A DNA stretch of 64,000 nt from Mesocentrotus franciscanus (GCA_037976565.1 CP137675.1:11364534-11428533); one strand, 5' to 3'; positions 22,558 through 33,555 are shown, counted from the stretch's first letter. Notes: generated by a model from the letters alone, not told the origin. Numbers and translations are program-made.

Positions 22558-24577
22558 GCTGTAAAAAAGTTAGATTGCTAGAAGAAGAAAAAATCTTGCC
22601 CAATGGACATCAATCATAAGAGATGACTTCCTTTCTCCTAATCTTTCATCTGATAAATTACTGCTTACACGTACGAATATACCCAATAGTCATTGCTAAT
22701 GAATAATGTATTGTATACCCAGCAAAAAGGCATGGATGAAATGCAGAAAAAATGTTTGTATACTTGGGAGGAAAAAAACTAATCATTCTTTACTTTCAGT
22801 TCAAAATTATTAGCTAAAATTATTAGCGGTGATAATCTTACTTCCACAATCAAAACTTTGAAGTCTGAAACAATTTCTTTTTTAATTGTGTTCACACCCT
22901 CCAGCAGGGCACAAAGCTCTTGAAAAAGAAAATCTTTACTCCCAAACAACAAAGTTTGAGATGCTAACAGAAGGTAACAGTGATAGAATAATCATCAACA
23001 TCAAGTCTAAATTCTTGAACTTCTCACTTTAATGTCAGAATCTGTAAATTACTGATGGGCCTTTCCCAAAACCTGATACCCGAGCTCCCAATAAGAGTGA
23101 AAATGGGCGAAAATTTTGAAGCGCGACCCGAGTAATAGAGAGCGACAGGGCCCGCTGGGTGCCCGTGTGAACCCCCCACCGCTCCCATTCCAGAATCGGT
23201 CACCTCTCCCTGCGCTCTCCAGCATCACCTGCGGTCGCCCCCTCCTGGGTTACCCTGCAGTCTCTGGGTTCAAAACACCTCTAATTGGTGCAATTTGATA
23301 GGTCCATGTCTATGGCTTAGTCTACACTTTCAGACTCGTGTTTAGAACTCATTGCACAGAGATTTGTCATGGGATACTGTATGCTGCTACTGTTTATCAG
23401 ACTTGTGCTATATTGTCCAGGAATTGCGACAAAAGTAAAACTTCATGCAACATCATTGCACAAAATAATGGTAATTTTGTCTAGTACAATGGACAGTCAA
23501 CTTGCATTATTTGCTGTCCATATGATTTGCAAATATTCATTGAACACCAAGATTATAACATTGATGTTAGAGACAGTTGTATCTTATTCTTTGATATCAA
23601 TTACCAATCTAAGATAATACACAGCTCTGAAAAGGTGCTCAAACTTGTCACACCTTTCTAATGACAACATTTGCTTACTATCACCTTTAAGTGAGTCTGG
23701 ATAGAGCTATTTTTTTGAGCGCATAAGAATCTGATCACAAATTAAACATAAGAATGCATTTTCTGACAAAATGTGTATGGAAATGCTAGTTAAATCTTCT
23801 GCACAAATGTGTAGAAACTGTTAAGATGTACTATCCCTTGCCAGTTTAAGAGAAAACATACCTGTTACTTAAAGCATTAAAATTACTGTTACTGAGGTTA
23901 TTTATAGGCACAATCAAAGATTATAGGAAGTCTGATCAGATAAGACTATATTGGGTGGAGAATGGGGTAGGATGCACACATCACTGATGCTGTCCAGGAG
24001 GGAAAAGATGATTACCATGGTTACACTGCTAAAGAACTGTCATGTATAAAGTGTGGGAAACAGAATTAAATTCTCTGAAAACATTTAAAATGTAAATCTA
24101 ATTTATGAATACTGATGATGTGCCAATTTCAGAAACAATGGCAAAATGTTTTGTAGAGACTGGTCTTACCTTCAAAAAGAAAGTTCAATTTTGCTACTCT
24201 AACTGAAACTGCAACAGGCTAAAAAATAAAAGTTGTATGCATATCAATTAATACAATTTGGCACCCCACCCCTCCTGGTTTTAATGAAAAGTTCAATGTT
24301 TTCTGTAACTGCTCATACTCATATATAGGGATTTTAACACTCTCTATCCCCATTATACACATCAATGAAGTACTTCTATGTTTAAATATTTTTAAAAATA
24401 TGGTACTCAAGCCCATAAAAATGAAAAATATATTTCAGAAGTCTAATTGCAGGAGACAAGCATTCTATCAACCTATTCTAATGATTTGATGCTTCAATCT
24501 CATCACATCATACGGCTAGAGCAGGTAGATGTAACATCATATGTCAAAATATTTTAAACATCACTGTCTTTGTCTTC
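22558..24577. other. Gene-free; GC-rich patch 23040-23300
   Basis: 23060-23290 is the most GC-rich short island of the left half (GCGCGACCCGAGTAATAG, GGGCCCGCTGGGTGCCCG, GCGGTCGCCCCCTCC). It is non-repetitive. Possible promoter, regulatory module or short exon; no family recognised. Confidence 0.4.
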
Positions 24578-24714
24578 CCCCCCCCCCATTCTCTCTTTCT
24601 CTCTCTTCCTCCATATCTGTCTGTCTTCTGTCTGTCTGTCTTCTTCTCTATACACTTCTCTCTCTCTCCCTCTCTCTCTCTCCCTCTCCCCCTCTCTCTC
24701 TCTCTCTCTCTCTA
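24578..24714. repeat. Poly-C, (CT)n and CTGT microsatellite
   Basis: A run of C's at about 24577-24587, CTGTCTGTCTGT at 24616-24640, then CT dinucleotides to 24714. Confidence 0.93.
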
Positions 24715-25138
24715 CTATCTTCACTTATTAATAACTCTCTTTTTACACCTAAACTGCATTCCCCCCCCTCTTCATCATTCACATATCATGAAACTGCCAG
24801 TTAATTGTCATGCTCGTCATGAACATTACTGTTTGCTCTCCTTATCGTCATCTACATCTGTGCAAATGAGGGACAATTCAAATACTTAAATGCCAAAACA
24901 AAGGAACATGTTGATGAATCTATAGGACGCCTTGCCTCACACCTGGTGTGCCTCTGCCAGTAAACAAGGCAGGGGTGTTTATTAATGAGTGGCAGCGCTT
25001 TCAGTCCATGTTTTTTCAGCAAACACGGCCAGTTATTTCAAGAGGGGAGGGCCGTCTCGCCCCCTAATAGGGGCCAAACTTTGGATATGAGAGTCCCTGT
25101 GTTGTTTTCCGCTTTCCCCAACTGTCTGGACTGAGACA
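24715..25138. other. Gene-free; patch 24930-25138 of higher complexity
   Basis: Non-repetitive and less AT-rich from 24930 (GCCTTGCCTCACACCTGGTG, GGCCGTCTCGCCCCC). It leads directly into dispersed-repeat copy B. Confidence 0.35.
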
Positions 25139-25560
25139 GCCGTCCTCTAGTCCCCTAATCAGACAATCAAAATTCATTGTAGGGCTATACGAAAACCATA
25201 TAGGTACCATGCATGGCTACATGATAAGTAATTAATTCTTTATAATCTTAATGTTGTATAACGATATGTCATACAGGAAATGCATGTTTGAGCATTATTC
25301 CGCTATAAAAAGAGAATCAGGGTAGCATTCTCGTCTGAACATCCTATCATACAAAATCGTACAACCGGGCAGGGCTTATCATGAACATGCACTGATGGTT
25401 GGACAGCTGTCATGTAAACTGACCTGTTCAAAACTATTTTCTTTATACATCGTTTCTTCCTACGAATTTCGTGTAAATTTTCACTAGTCTGAATAGCTTT
25501 AATAGCACTCTCTGAAACAATTTTGAGGAAGCCTTTGGTGTTTCCTAAATGGGAGGACAT
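25139..25560 (+). repeat. Dispersed repeat pair, copy B (uninterrupted)
   Basis: Collinear with 17773-17840 plus 18214-18600: AATTCATTGTAGGGCTATAC, GAAAACCATA, AGTAATTAATTC, TTGTATAACG, GCATGTTTGAGCAT, GGGCAGGGCTTATCA, CATGCACTGATGGTTGG and GTCATGTAAACTGACCT. It lacks the 370-bp extra segment and so shows the pre-insertion state. Confidence 0.75.
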
Positions 25561-25681
25561 GGCTGTTTCACTTGAGAGTGTATTCAATCATCACAACATT
25601 TCTGTCATTACTGCCACCACAATGACCCGAAAGAGTGATCATTCCAAAGAGTTAGTGCAGAGTTGAATATCCTTATGTTTC

Positions 25682-25738
25682 GATCCAGAAGGGCGTTAAC
25701 TCTGTGTAAAATTATATGAGAACTTGCCCTACTGGCTC
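25682..25738. mobile_element. Palindromic mini-element, copy c (57 bp)
   Basis: Left arm GATCCAGAAGGGCGTTAACTC, loop TGTGTAAAATTATAT, right arm GAGAACTTGCCCTACTGGCTC. Exactly 57 bp. The right flank CAAACAGACGA complements the left flank seen in copies d and e (TGTCTGTTTG). TGAATATC occurs on both sides (about 25664 and 25754) and could be a decayed target duplication. Confidence 0.82.
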
Positions 25739-26159
25739 CAAACAGACGACAAGTGAATATCATTAGACTGAGATAAAAGAGCTCTGAACATACAACCTCT
25801 CTGATCGAAAGTAGCTCATATGTGTGAACACAATGGATTGAAGTGACTTTTAATGATGTATCTATTGAAAAGTCTTCTATCATAATTACCTAAGGAGAAG
25901 AAGTAGTGATAATGATACTTGTATTCAAGTTCAATGTCTTAAAGTTCCTGAAAGTAATTACATACAAAGCGAGTGGTCCATAACCCATCACTACCCTGTA
26001 CTTTAATAATACATCATGTTATACATGTAACATTCTAAAGTAATAAAACACTGTGATGTCTAAAAGATCACGCATTCTTCTTTTTCTGTATTGATGACAA
26101 CAATGCCTAATAAATAAATGCATATATAGATTCCATTTATTTCATTTCTTCTGTACTCA
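25739..26159. other. Gene-free stretch
   Basis: Unique AT-rich DNA with no recognised feature. Confidence 0.4.
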
Positions 26160-26252
26160 CTTCTTAATTTTCTTCTATTTCCATAGCGCTTAGAGACTTA
26201 ATTGTAATTTGCGCTATATAAAAACTGAGTATTATTATTATTATTATTCCTA
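26160..26252 (+). mobile_element. Truncated LINE/SINE 3' tail
   Basis: CCATAGCGCTTAGAGACTT ... TTTGCGCTATATAAAAACTG followed by (ATT)n at 26230-26247. The pair of GCGC words forms the small terminal stem typical of one class of marine-invertebrate non-LTR elements. No coding part remains. Confidence 0.65.
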
Positions 26253-27290
26253 TAGACTGCTTGGTCTTGAAACGCAATCACTTGTTGAATTTATTTATAA
26301 ATAGTAGTAACACTAATGCTTCAATACAAAGTTTTGAATCTCATATATAGATGGGAATACAAAAGCAAAATCATCTCGAGTCTTCTCAAATGTTGAGATA
26401 TCACAAAAAGTTGAGATATCACAGAATGATGAAGTAGTCCTTGATTATACTTTGTATCTAATGAAATCATTGGAAAGGATACAGCTGAACTCCTACAGAC
26501 AGTAGCTATCAACTAATAACCCATAAAATAAGATAATATGTATAATTTCTACCAAATGAACATTAAAAGTAAGTGACAGACCTGTTTATGGCATATATCT
26601 CTAAATTGAACAGCTTACAATATGAAGGTGGAAAGTGCGGTGACTTATTTTAAAATAAAACATTGACAAACTACAATTTCTTCAGAATTTCAGTATTTCT
26701 ATTAGATTGTGTAAAGCAGTTGATATGTCAAGCCAAAAGCTCATTGGCTGTGTGCTATGTTGCAGGCCTGAACATTTTCCTCTTAACAAAATGCAGGTGT
26801 TTTACATTATGTTGGAGAGAACCATGTTTAGGTATCTTATAAGGTTGTGTTTACACCAGCTCCATATATCCTAACCTTCAATCTAAGCAATTTTCATAGA
26901 ACTCCCCTTAAAATCATGAATAAAATTGGAATTATATATTCCCCTTTCATGAAAATGTACACTACATTTTAACACTGGTGTTGTGAAACGGGTACACCAA
27001 TACTCTTATACATTTATGGTGCATGTGGGTATATGATTTGTTAATACAACTTGATATACTGTACACCTTTTCATATATTGGCATATATAAACAACAGATC
27101 CTGTGCATGAGGTTCACCACAAAATCATTCAAGCAACTGGCTGGAGCAGGGCAAATTCAGTGTTTAGGGCTGGTGTGATCCCCACACCATTGTTGTTTGG
27201 AACCAGCAACCTTGACAACTTGGCACACTTCCTACCTATAGCATTATTCTGATTATTTTTTGAAGAAATATATTGCCTGAACTCAAAAAA
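26253..27290. other. Gene-free stretch
   Basis: AT-rich. A short direct repeat (CACAAAAAGTTGAGATAT, then CACAGAATGATG) lies near 26400. No exon recognised. Confidence 0.4.
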
Positions 27291-27295
27291 GGAAT

Positions 27296-27350
27296 AGTGA
27301 TGAATGACAGGGAAACGCTTAGTTTGAATGAACTCATTTCACTGCATCTA
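27296..27350 (+). repeat. 55-bp direct repeat, left copy
   Basis: AATGACAGGGAAACGCTTAG followed by TTTGAATGA and TTTCACTGC reappears about 496 bp downstream at 27797-27850 with few changes. Confidence 0.65.
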
Positions 27351-27479
27351 CTCATAACCTGTCTGGAATAATACTACCTTATAATGACACCTTCATGCAG
27401 TTTAATTCTCAACTCTCTGATTATTTATTTTTAATGATTTGCTGTCACCAGTTTAAAGTTTACATGCTATAGAATTTGA

Positions 27480-27695
27480 TTGTGTGTTTTTATTCATGTT
27501 AACCTCCTTCACTTTTTTACCTATGTTTTTCTTTGTTTTTTATCTTGTTTTTTATGATCATGTATCTTGTTATATTTGATTAAATATTTATCCGGGACGC
27601 AGCCAAGTACGGGGTTTTCAAACCTAATTGCTGCATCCTTAGACACGTTTGGTTTTTACTACATGTCTGAATAAAATACAATACAATAAAATACT
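27480..27695 (+). mobile_element. Truncated LINE 3' UTR with AATAC-type tail
   Basis: T-rich sequence, then GGGACGCAGCCAAGTACGGG ... TTGCTGCATCC (a small stem of GCAGC/GCTGC words), then CATGTCTGAATAAAATACAA and TACAATAAAATAC. This layout (T-rich tract, stem, then AATAC tail) fits the 3' end of a CR1/L2/Jockey-like LINE. No reverse-transcriptase codons remain. Confidence 0.5.
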
Positions 27696-27789
27696 TCAAA
27701 CAGTTTCACACTGTCATGTGAAAATACCCCCAAAAAAAAAAAAAAAAAAAAATGGAGTAATATTGAAAATTACATTCCAGCTCTGATGA

Positions 27790-27850
27790 AGATTGAAAAA
27801 TGACAGGGAAATGCTTAGTTTGAATGATTCTGTATCATTCCACTGCAAAA
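27790..27850 (+). repeat. 55-bp direct repeat, right copy
   Basis: AATGACAGGGAAATGCTTAG then TTTGAATGATTC and CATTCCACTGC match 27296-27350. The LINE tail at 27480-27695 and a poly-A run at 27732-27752 lie between the copies. Confidence 0.65.
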
Positions 27851-28590
27851 TGTACAGTGCATTATCATTATCTTGCATCTTAGACAAACTGTGCCTTTGC
27901 AAACATTTTAATCTTTGGAAATATCTTTCCCCATAATATACTCCCTCTGACCATAGACCTAGGTCCATGCTCTGACAGCTTTTTTGTCTGTTCATCTTGG
28001 GGCACAAGAACTAGCTTTTATGTTAAAAATTATATGTATTGGCAGAAGTTAAAGTATGTATCACTTTCTGTTCAATTCTTTCTAGGAAGCTGCAATTTCA
28101 TCTGTTTGCTTTTGCTAAATTTACTCCATATTTGTGTCATTTGTGGGGTGGAAGAGATGTTAAACATAACCTTTTAAGACAAAAAGGAATCATACATCTT
28201 TACTTGCTTATTGATGTTCCCGAATTAATCTTTAAAAGTGGACTTATTTCAAATTCACACAATTTTTTGGCAAGTTGATGATTCAAAATTAATTTTCCAA
28301 GCTTAAAATAGATTTTCTTTCAACAAGAAAAATTAAAAGACAGAAAAGGCACACCTGTATTTCAAAGAAACTCTGCTCCCATGCTTGAAAGGAGGCTTGC
28401 AAAGATCTTTTGTATGCTCTTCAGATATTAATCTCGGCAAGATCAAAAGACCAGTCTTGTTTTGACACACGCACCTGTGACCCAGGATCCATAATAGACC
28501 TCTGTTTGTAGGACTCTTTAACATATTTCTAGCCTGGGACCAACACCTGGTGATAGCCGAGGGCCACTTATCATACATATTGTCTGCTGG
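27851..28590. other. Gene-free stretch
   Basis: Several 80-97-codon frames are open on both strands (27714-28007 minus, 28039-28278 plus, 28333-28611 minus), none with a recognisable domain. Confidence 0.4.
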
Positions 28591-28647
28591 GAGCCAGAAG
28601 GGCATTATCACAACTACTTTTGAATAGATTTAATGCCCTTCTTGCTC
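28591..28647. mobile_element. Palindromic mini-element, copy d (57 bp, best preserved)
   Basis: Left arm GAGCCAGAAGGGCATTA (28591-28607) and right arm TAATGCCCTTCTTGCTC (28631-28647) pair at 16 of 17 positions around a 23-nt loop. The 11-bp word ATCATACATAT lies on both sides (28570-28580 and 28650-28660) in direct orientation, just outside the family's extended left arm (TGTCTGCTGG). This is what a target-site duplication would look like. Confidence 0.9.
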
Positions 28648-28762
28648 TAATCATACATATCTTCACATCCCATTTCCTCTCTAGAGGTATTTTCTTTTCT
28701 CTCTATTCAGATCATCATTACTATCCCACCTGATACTTTTTCCATGTTGTTTGCTGGGAGCA

Positions 28763-29268
28763 TTAAAGGTAATGCAAAGTTTTGGGAAATTTTGAAATTG
28801 GATGGATAGCAATTCTTTAAATTTTTGATGTATTTGGATGCCCCTGTGGATGTATTATAAGCACTAAAAATGTAGCCCCTAAAACACTTCTGCTTTCGAG
28901 CAAATTGAATAATCAAAATTTACCGGTGCTCCCGGTAAATTTCAAATATTACAAATAACGCCTAAGGCCATATCCCTGGTAGCTACGACCATGAAAATCT
29001 CAGGATATGCAGTTCTGATATATAATTTCCAAACGGGAATAGCAAATTGGTCAATTGTAGTCAAGAAACATAGTTTTAAAGCTAAAGTAATATCAGTCTT
29101 GAGAGGGCGCTATACAACACAAAGAGTTTATTATTTACAATTTCATCACTTTAGGCTCGATTTCAACCGCGACAACGATCATTGAATCTTGTAAAATCGC
29201 ATATGCTCCCAATATGTTCATTTGAACCAAATTCATGACCCCATACCAAAACTTTGTAATACCTTTAA
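28763..29268. mobile_element. 506-bp MITE with TTAA ends (piggyBac-like)
   Basis: Left TTAAAGGTAATGCAAAGTTT and right AAACTTTGTAATACCTTTAA are near-perfect inverted repeats starting and ending with TTAA at 28763-28766 and 29265-29268, the signature target of piggyBac-type transposases. A further copy in reverse order enters at 63914. The interior holds open frames of about 65 codons with no homology. Non-autonomous. Confidence 0.85.
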
Positions 29269-29363
29269 CTCTGTGTTTAAGTATTAAAGAGTTTAAAACA
29301 GTTTAAAGTTTAAAGTTAGAGGGGGGGGGAACACTTTTTAAAAAATTACTCTCACTCTTACTG

Positions 29364-29825
29364 TTTTTACACTGGCAAAATTTTGCTTAACCCTGGACTA
29401 TAAGGTGGGGTTAAAGGGGGGTCTTAGCCCCACCTATAGTCCGGGGTTAAGCTTATTCCACTTTCTGTTCAGACACGTATTTACCAAAGTGGGCTAGCCC
29501 CACCTATAGTACGGGGATAGCTGGCTCTGCAAAAAAGCAGGGCTCACCCCGCAATTGTGGTGCTAACTCCGCAATTGCGGTGCCAAGCAAAATGAATGAG
29601 AACAGAAACAAAAAATTGTCCGGTACTACGCAATGGAGCGAATTAATGAATATTCACAATTTACAGCTAGTACGGGGCTAACGACAGCATGAATTTTCTT
29701 ATTCCAGGATAGGCGCTTAGTACAGGACTAAAAAAGCTGTGTGAAAAGCCAAAAAAGTTATTCCAGGGTTAAGGATAGTACTGGGTTAAGTAAAGTATGG
29801 GGTTAAGCATAACAATTGTGAAAAG
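29364..29825. mobile_element. MITE built of repeated CTTAACCCNGGACTA words
   Basis: Termini TTTTTACACTGGCAAAATTT and AACAATTGTGAAAAG are imperfect inverted repeats. The words GGGGTTAA, TAGCCCCACCTATAGT (twice), CCGCAATTG(C/T)GG(T)GC (twice) and GGGTTAAG recur in both orientations. About 460 bp. Non-coding; family not named. Confidence 0.7.
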
Positions 29826-29828
29826 AGT

Positions 29829-29895
29829 ATCTCTCTCTTTCTTCTCTCTCTCCCTCTCTCTCTCTCTCTCTTTCTCTTTCTCTTTCTCTCTTGTA
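29829..29895. repeat. (CT)n microsatellite
   Basis: CT dinucleotides with TTTCTC interruptions directly abutting the MITE at 29364-29825. Confidence 0.9.
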
Positions 29896-30240
29896 ATCTC
29901 TACTACTCAAGTAAGTTTAGGATGCTTTACTTTTAAAAAGTATAGGCTTTGAAAATAATGAGCTATTTCATGTATTTTTTTTAATCAGTACTCCATTATG
30001 ATTTTTGTTCTCTTCAATTAACACTGCCTCCCATCAGCACAGTTCTTTCACTGTGTATGGAAAGGTCTTTCAATTCAATGTATTTGATTGCCCATAGACA
30101 TTTTGTTGTCTTATACCTTGAGTTTCAAAGTTGAATGATGGCAAAAATATTTTAAATAATTAAAAGAGAGAAAAGTAATAAACCTACAAATTGATGTAAG
30201 TACCCTTGGTAAAAGAATGAACTTCATCCTCCTATTAAAA

Positions 30241-30289
30241 GCACTCTGTGAAGGAGATAGTATAGATATAAACATCTCCTACAGAGTGT
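30241..30289 (+). ncRNA. Short hairpin, pre-miRNA-like geometry
   Basis: GCACTCTGTGAAGGAGAT (30241-30258) pairs with ATCTCCTACAGAGTGT (30274-30289), apart from a two-base bulge, around a 15-nt loop. It is not related to the palindromic families elsewhere in the window. A microRNA precursor usually has a longer lower stem, and outside these bases pairing is weak. It may equally be a chance or a foldback repeat. Confidence 0.25.
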
Positions 30290-30536
30290 TATCTGGTGAT
30301 ATCATAATCATTAAGCAATATAACTTGTTATTATCTTGATGACTGCTGTGTGTCACTGAGTCAAAACAAACACAAGCTTGGTACCACAGCACTTGCAGCA
30401 ATGGAACCAGAGCTGATATAGATAGCAAAGGATGTGTTATTCAAATAACGGGCCTGTCATAACAGTTGAAATATTCAAAGATGATATCGACATGAGTAAA
30501 TAGTAGCCCTTTTCCACCCTTTCATGTCACTAGGTC

Positions 30537-31046
30537 TTAAAGGGAAAGTCCACCCTGATATTACGATGGTTTTAATAAATCCGATTAAAAATTGGAAAGT
30601 TATTAATTTTGGAAGTTGTCATCAGTGAAACAAAAAATGGCAATTCTGTGATGTAACTAGTGAGGTCCTCTTCTATTTGCTCTGTACAGAATATTTCATA
30701 AACTTTTGTTTTCTTAGTTATTGATGACAGAATAGATTTGTTTCAGAAAGGGGATTTATTAAAAAAAACATATTTGCAATAATCATATTTAGGGTGAATT
30801 TATTATTGAAAGAATTTCTGAAGGGAAAATAGAAATTTCTATTTTTTTAGTACAAAGCAAATGGGAGGAGACCTTGCAAGGTGAGTCACAGAGAGTTGCC
30901 AATTTGTGTTTGATTGACAGCAACTTCAAAAATCCATAACTTTCTTATTTTCAATCTCTTTTTGCCCAAACTTTCACTGACCTTTTTCTCTCATTTTTCT
31001 GCTTCTATTAAGTCCAACTAAATATTAGGGTGGACTTCCCCTTTAA
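30537..31046. mobile_element. 510-bp MITE with TTAA ends (GGGGAAGTCCACCCT family)
   Basis: TTAAAGGGAAAGTCCACCCT at the left and AGGGTGGACTTCCCCTTTAA at the right are inverted repeats with one mismatch, each ending at TTAA. The interior is AT-rich and non-coding. GGAAGTCCACCCT termini are, from memory, among the commonest short repeats in sea urchin introns. TTAA targeting points to a piggyBac-like source. Confidence 0.92.
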
Positions 31047-31728
31047 ATTGATATTTCATTTTATTATAATAGATATGTCAAGTATGCTCAATATTCAAAA
31101 CATGACGGGACAACCCATTCAAATTGTTTGGCTTATTTACAATTTATAAAACTTTTGACTGTAGAAATGACAAGAAAATGACCCATTTAAAATTGCACAC
31201 TGGCAATCTGATGTTTAAGATTTCTTTTAAATCAATATTTCTAAATAACATAATGAAATATTGAAACACAACTTCAGTAAAGATACTCAACACATTCTCA
31301 CAAGTATTATGAGTAACAGTAGCTAATCTCAGAGACTAGATAAACACGAAAGTGCAACAACCAACTGCACGTTTAATTTAAAAAATAAAAGGGCCATGCA
31401 AGGGCCATGGTAACTACCCATTTGTTTTAGGGCATCAACATAACAAGACAAGACAAAAAAATATATAATATTTACAAGTCTATAATTTAAACATTTAAAA
31501 AATGAAGATAAAAAAGCAATGATCTTTATCTCCACCTGACCTTGATCAATACCAAGGTCTCAAGGTACACTACCGAGTGCAGATGTAGCCTAATTCTGTT
31601 AATGAATTATTGCTAGACAGTCCCCTACCAAGATATTATCACTAATTATCAAATCAACCAAATATTTAATCTTCTTCTGACACTGCTTGACTTTTAGCCC
31701 CTTTCAAGAACAAACAACCCTCATGCAA
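31047..31728. other. Gene-free stretch
   Basis: AT-rich, no recognised feature. Confidence 0.4.
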
Positions 31729-31805
31729 TTAACACTTTGACTACTGAATGTTCTTATTCCATAGACTTAACACAGTGACCACCCGGTATCCATAGGTAAT
31801 GGGTT
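31729..31805 (+). repeat. 80-bp dispersed repeat, copy 2
   Basis: TTGACTACTGAATGTTCTTA, CATAGACTTAACACAGTGAC, CACCCGGTATCC and AATGGGTTAA align with 19240-19316. Confidence 0.7.
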
Positions 31806-33390
31806 AATGAACTATTTATTATATTAATAGAGCAAAATATGGGGCAAGCTCATCAGTGTAACAAATTGCCTTTTCACAAGGGACCTCATGGAAGAAAAAA
31901 ATAGTTGGCAATAAGTACTTACAGACAAAAAATTGCCACATAGAATGTTAAAAAATCAAATTCCTGTTTAGGGAAGTATCCTCAGAAAGTGTTTTAATGA
32001 ATAGAAAATAAGAAAACAGATTGATATACATTGGTGGGCAATATTCTTAAAAATAATAGAAGAAATAATTTATGTTTAAAGGCATATTCTCTTTGATATA
32101 AACATATATTATTTTTGGTGGTATTTTGTGTATTTACTAGTGACTAAGTGAATAAGTGAATTGATAATATCACTGTGCTGCTGCAACCAGCACAGTTTAA
32201 AGACATTGGAAATATAATGCAGAAACATATTTCTTAGAACTAATTCACAGATCAAAATATTTCCTGAAAATGGCGGTTTGAAAATTCAAACATTTTCCAG
32301 TTATAAATATATTTCCAGACATGGTTCATCCAATGTTAAATGTGCACTGAGCCTCTGCTAATCCATCTTTTCTCTCTCTCTCTCTCTCATTTTTCAATTA
32401 ACAGTTATATTGACAATTCGATTAGCTAGGAACAATGGCACTCACTTTAAACACAGCCTGTCTATCCACGGATGGTGTTAAAAGAAGGAGGAAAATACCA
32501 CTTTAGCAAACACTTTAATCTCAAGTATTCACAAGGCATTACATAACAAGCCCACATTGCCTCTCTTTACAGAGGGGGTAATCTAGCAGAAAGAAGGGGT
32601 ATGGAGGAAAATAAAACCCTCCAAATATCAGAATGAATAGATGAAGCGGTTATAGATTCAAGTGGGTTGTGTCAGACATGAGCTTTTGGCACCCTCCTTT
32701 TGTGTGCACCAAACAAAGAAACCACATAAGAAAGGAAAAAGCAATGAAGTCCTTTGAGGTCTAACACAATGCCGATGCCTCAAAAGAGAAAGGAGGGAAA
32801 GAGGGAAAATAAAAATCCAGGGGTTTTAGGAAAATTGGTGATTCGACTCTCACTTATTAAAGTTCTTTCTGTATTCCAACCCCCATATTACTTCTTTGCC
32901 ATGAAGCATCCCGAGAAGATTTTGTTATTCCATTTGCACAGCATACTATGCTCTGAGTATAGCATGACATAGCAAATAGAGGGGGTGGGGGTCATATTGT
33001 ATTTTTAAATAAAGTTAAGAAACAGATTCTCCTTAGCCCATACATAATTTTCTATGTGTACTTGTAAATCTATACTGATGTATATAGTTATTAGCATATC
33101 ACTAACATTTATCAGAACATGGAACAATGCTCTCATATATTATTGAGGAGCAAGCACTGTCAACCCAAGTGTGAGGGCTAGTTACACCCGAATGTGCAGG
33201 AACCTCTGATGACCTTATGGGCGTATAGGCCTACTTTTAGAAGCCCGATTGTTTTAATATATATAGAGATTCCACTTGTAAATACATTACACTCGTACCA
33301 AAACAATCTGCTCTTCTTGTTGCATAACGTCTTCTATTTTCTATCTAAATTTGTTAGGCTTGATTGGAGTTGCAGGGGGGGGGGTAGAAT
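31806..33390. other. Gene-free stretch
   Basis: A short CT run lies at 32370-32388. 32500-32760 is less AT-rich and non-repetitive. No exon recognised. Confidence 0.4.
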
Positions 33391-33547
33391 CAGAGCCAAT
33401 TTATACACAGAGTTTGGCCAACCCGGTTCGAGTTGGGCACAATATGGCGAATACTGCTTTGTTGGGTAGGCACGAAGCAAAAGAATATGCGCCATGTTAT
33501 AACCAACCGAAACCAAGTTGTCCAAACTCTGTGTATAGATGGCTCTG
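33391..33547. mobile_element. hAT-type MITE: near-complete 157-bp palindrome with 8-bp target duplication
   Basis: CAGAGCCAATTTATACACAG at the left and CTGTGTATAGATGGCTCTG at the right begin arms of about 70 bp that pair almost throughout. The perfect 8-bp duplication GGTAGAAT flanks it at 33383-33390 and 33548-33555. An 8-bp duplication plus CAGAG termini fit the hAT superfamily. Open frames of 90-120 codons on both strands here are shadows of the palindrome. Confidence 0.93.
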
Positions 33548-33555
33548 GGTAGAAT

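Noticed and set aside
24010..24027. ATTACCATGGTTAC as an X-box
   Set aside because: The right half lacks the required RGNAAC order.
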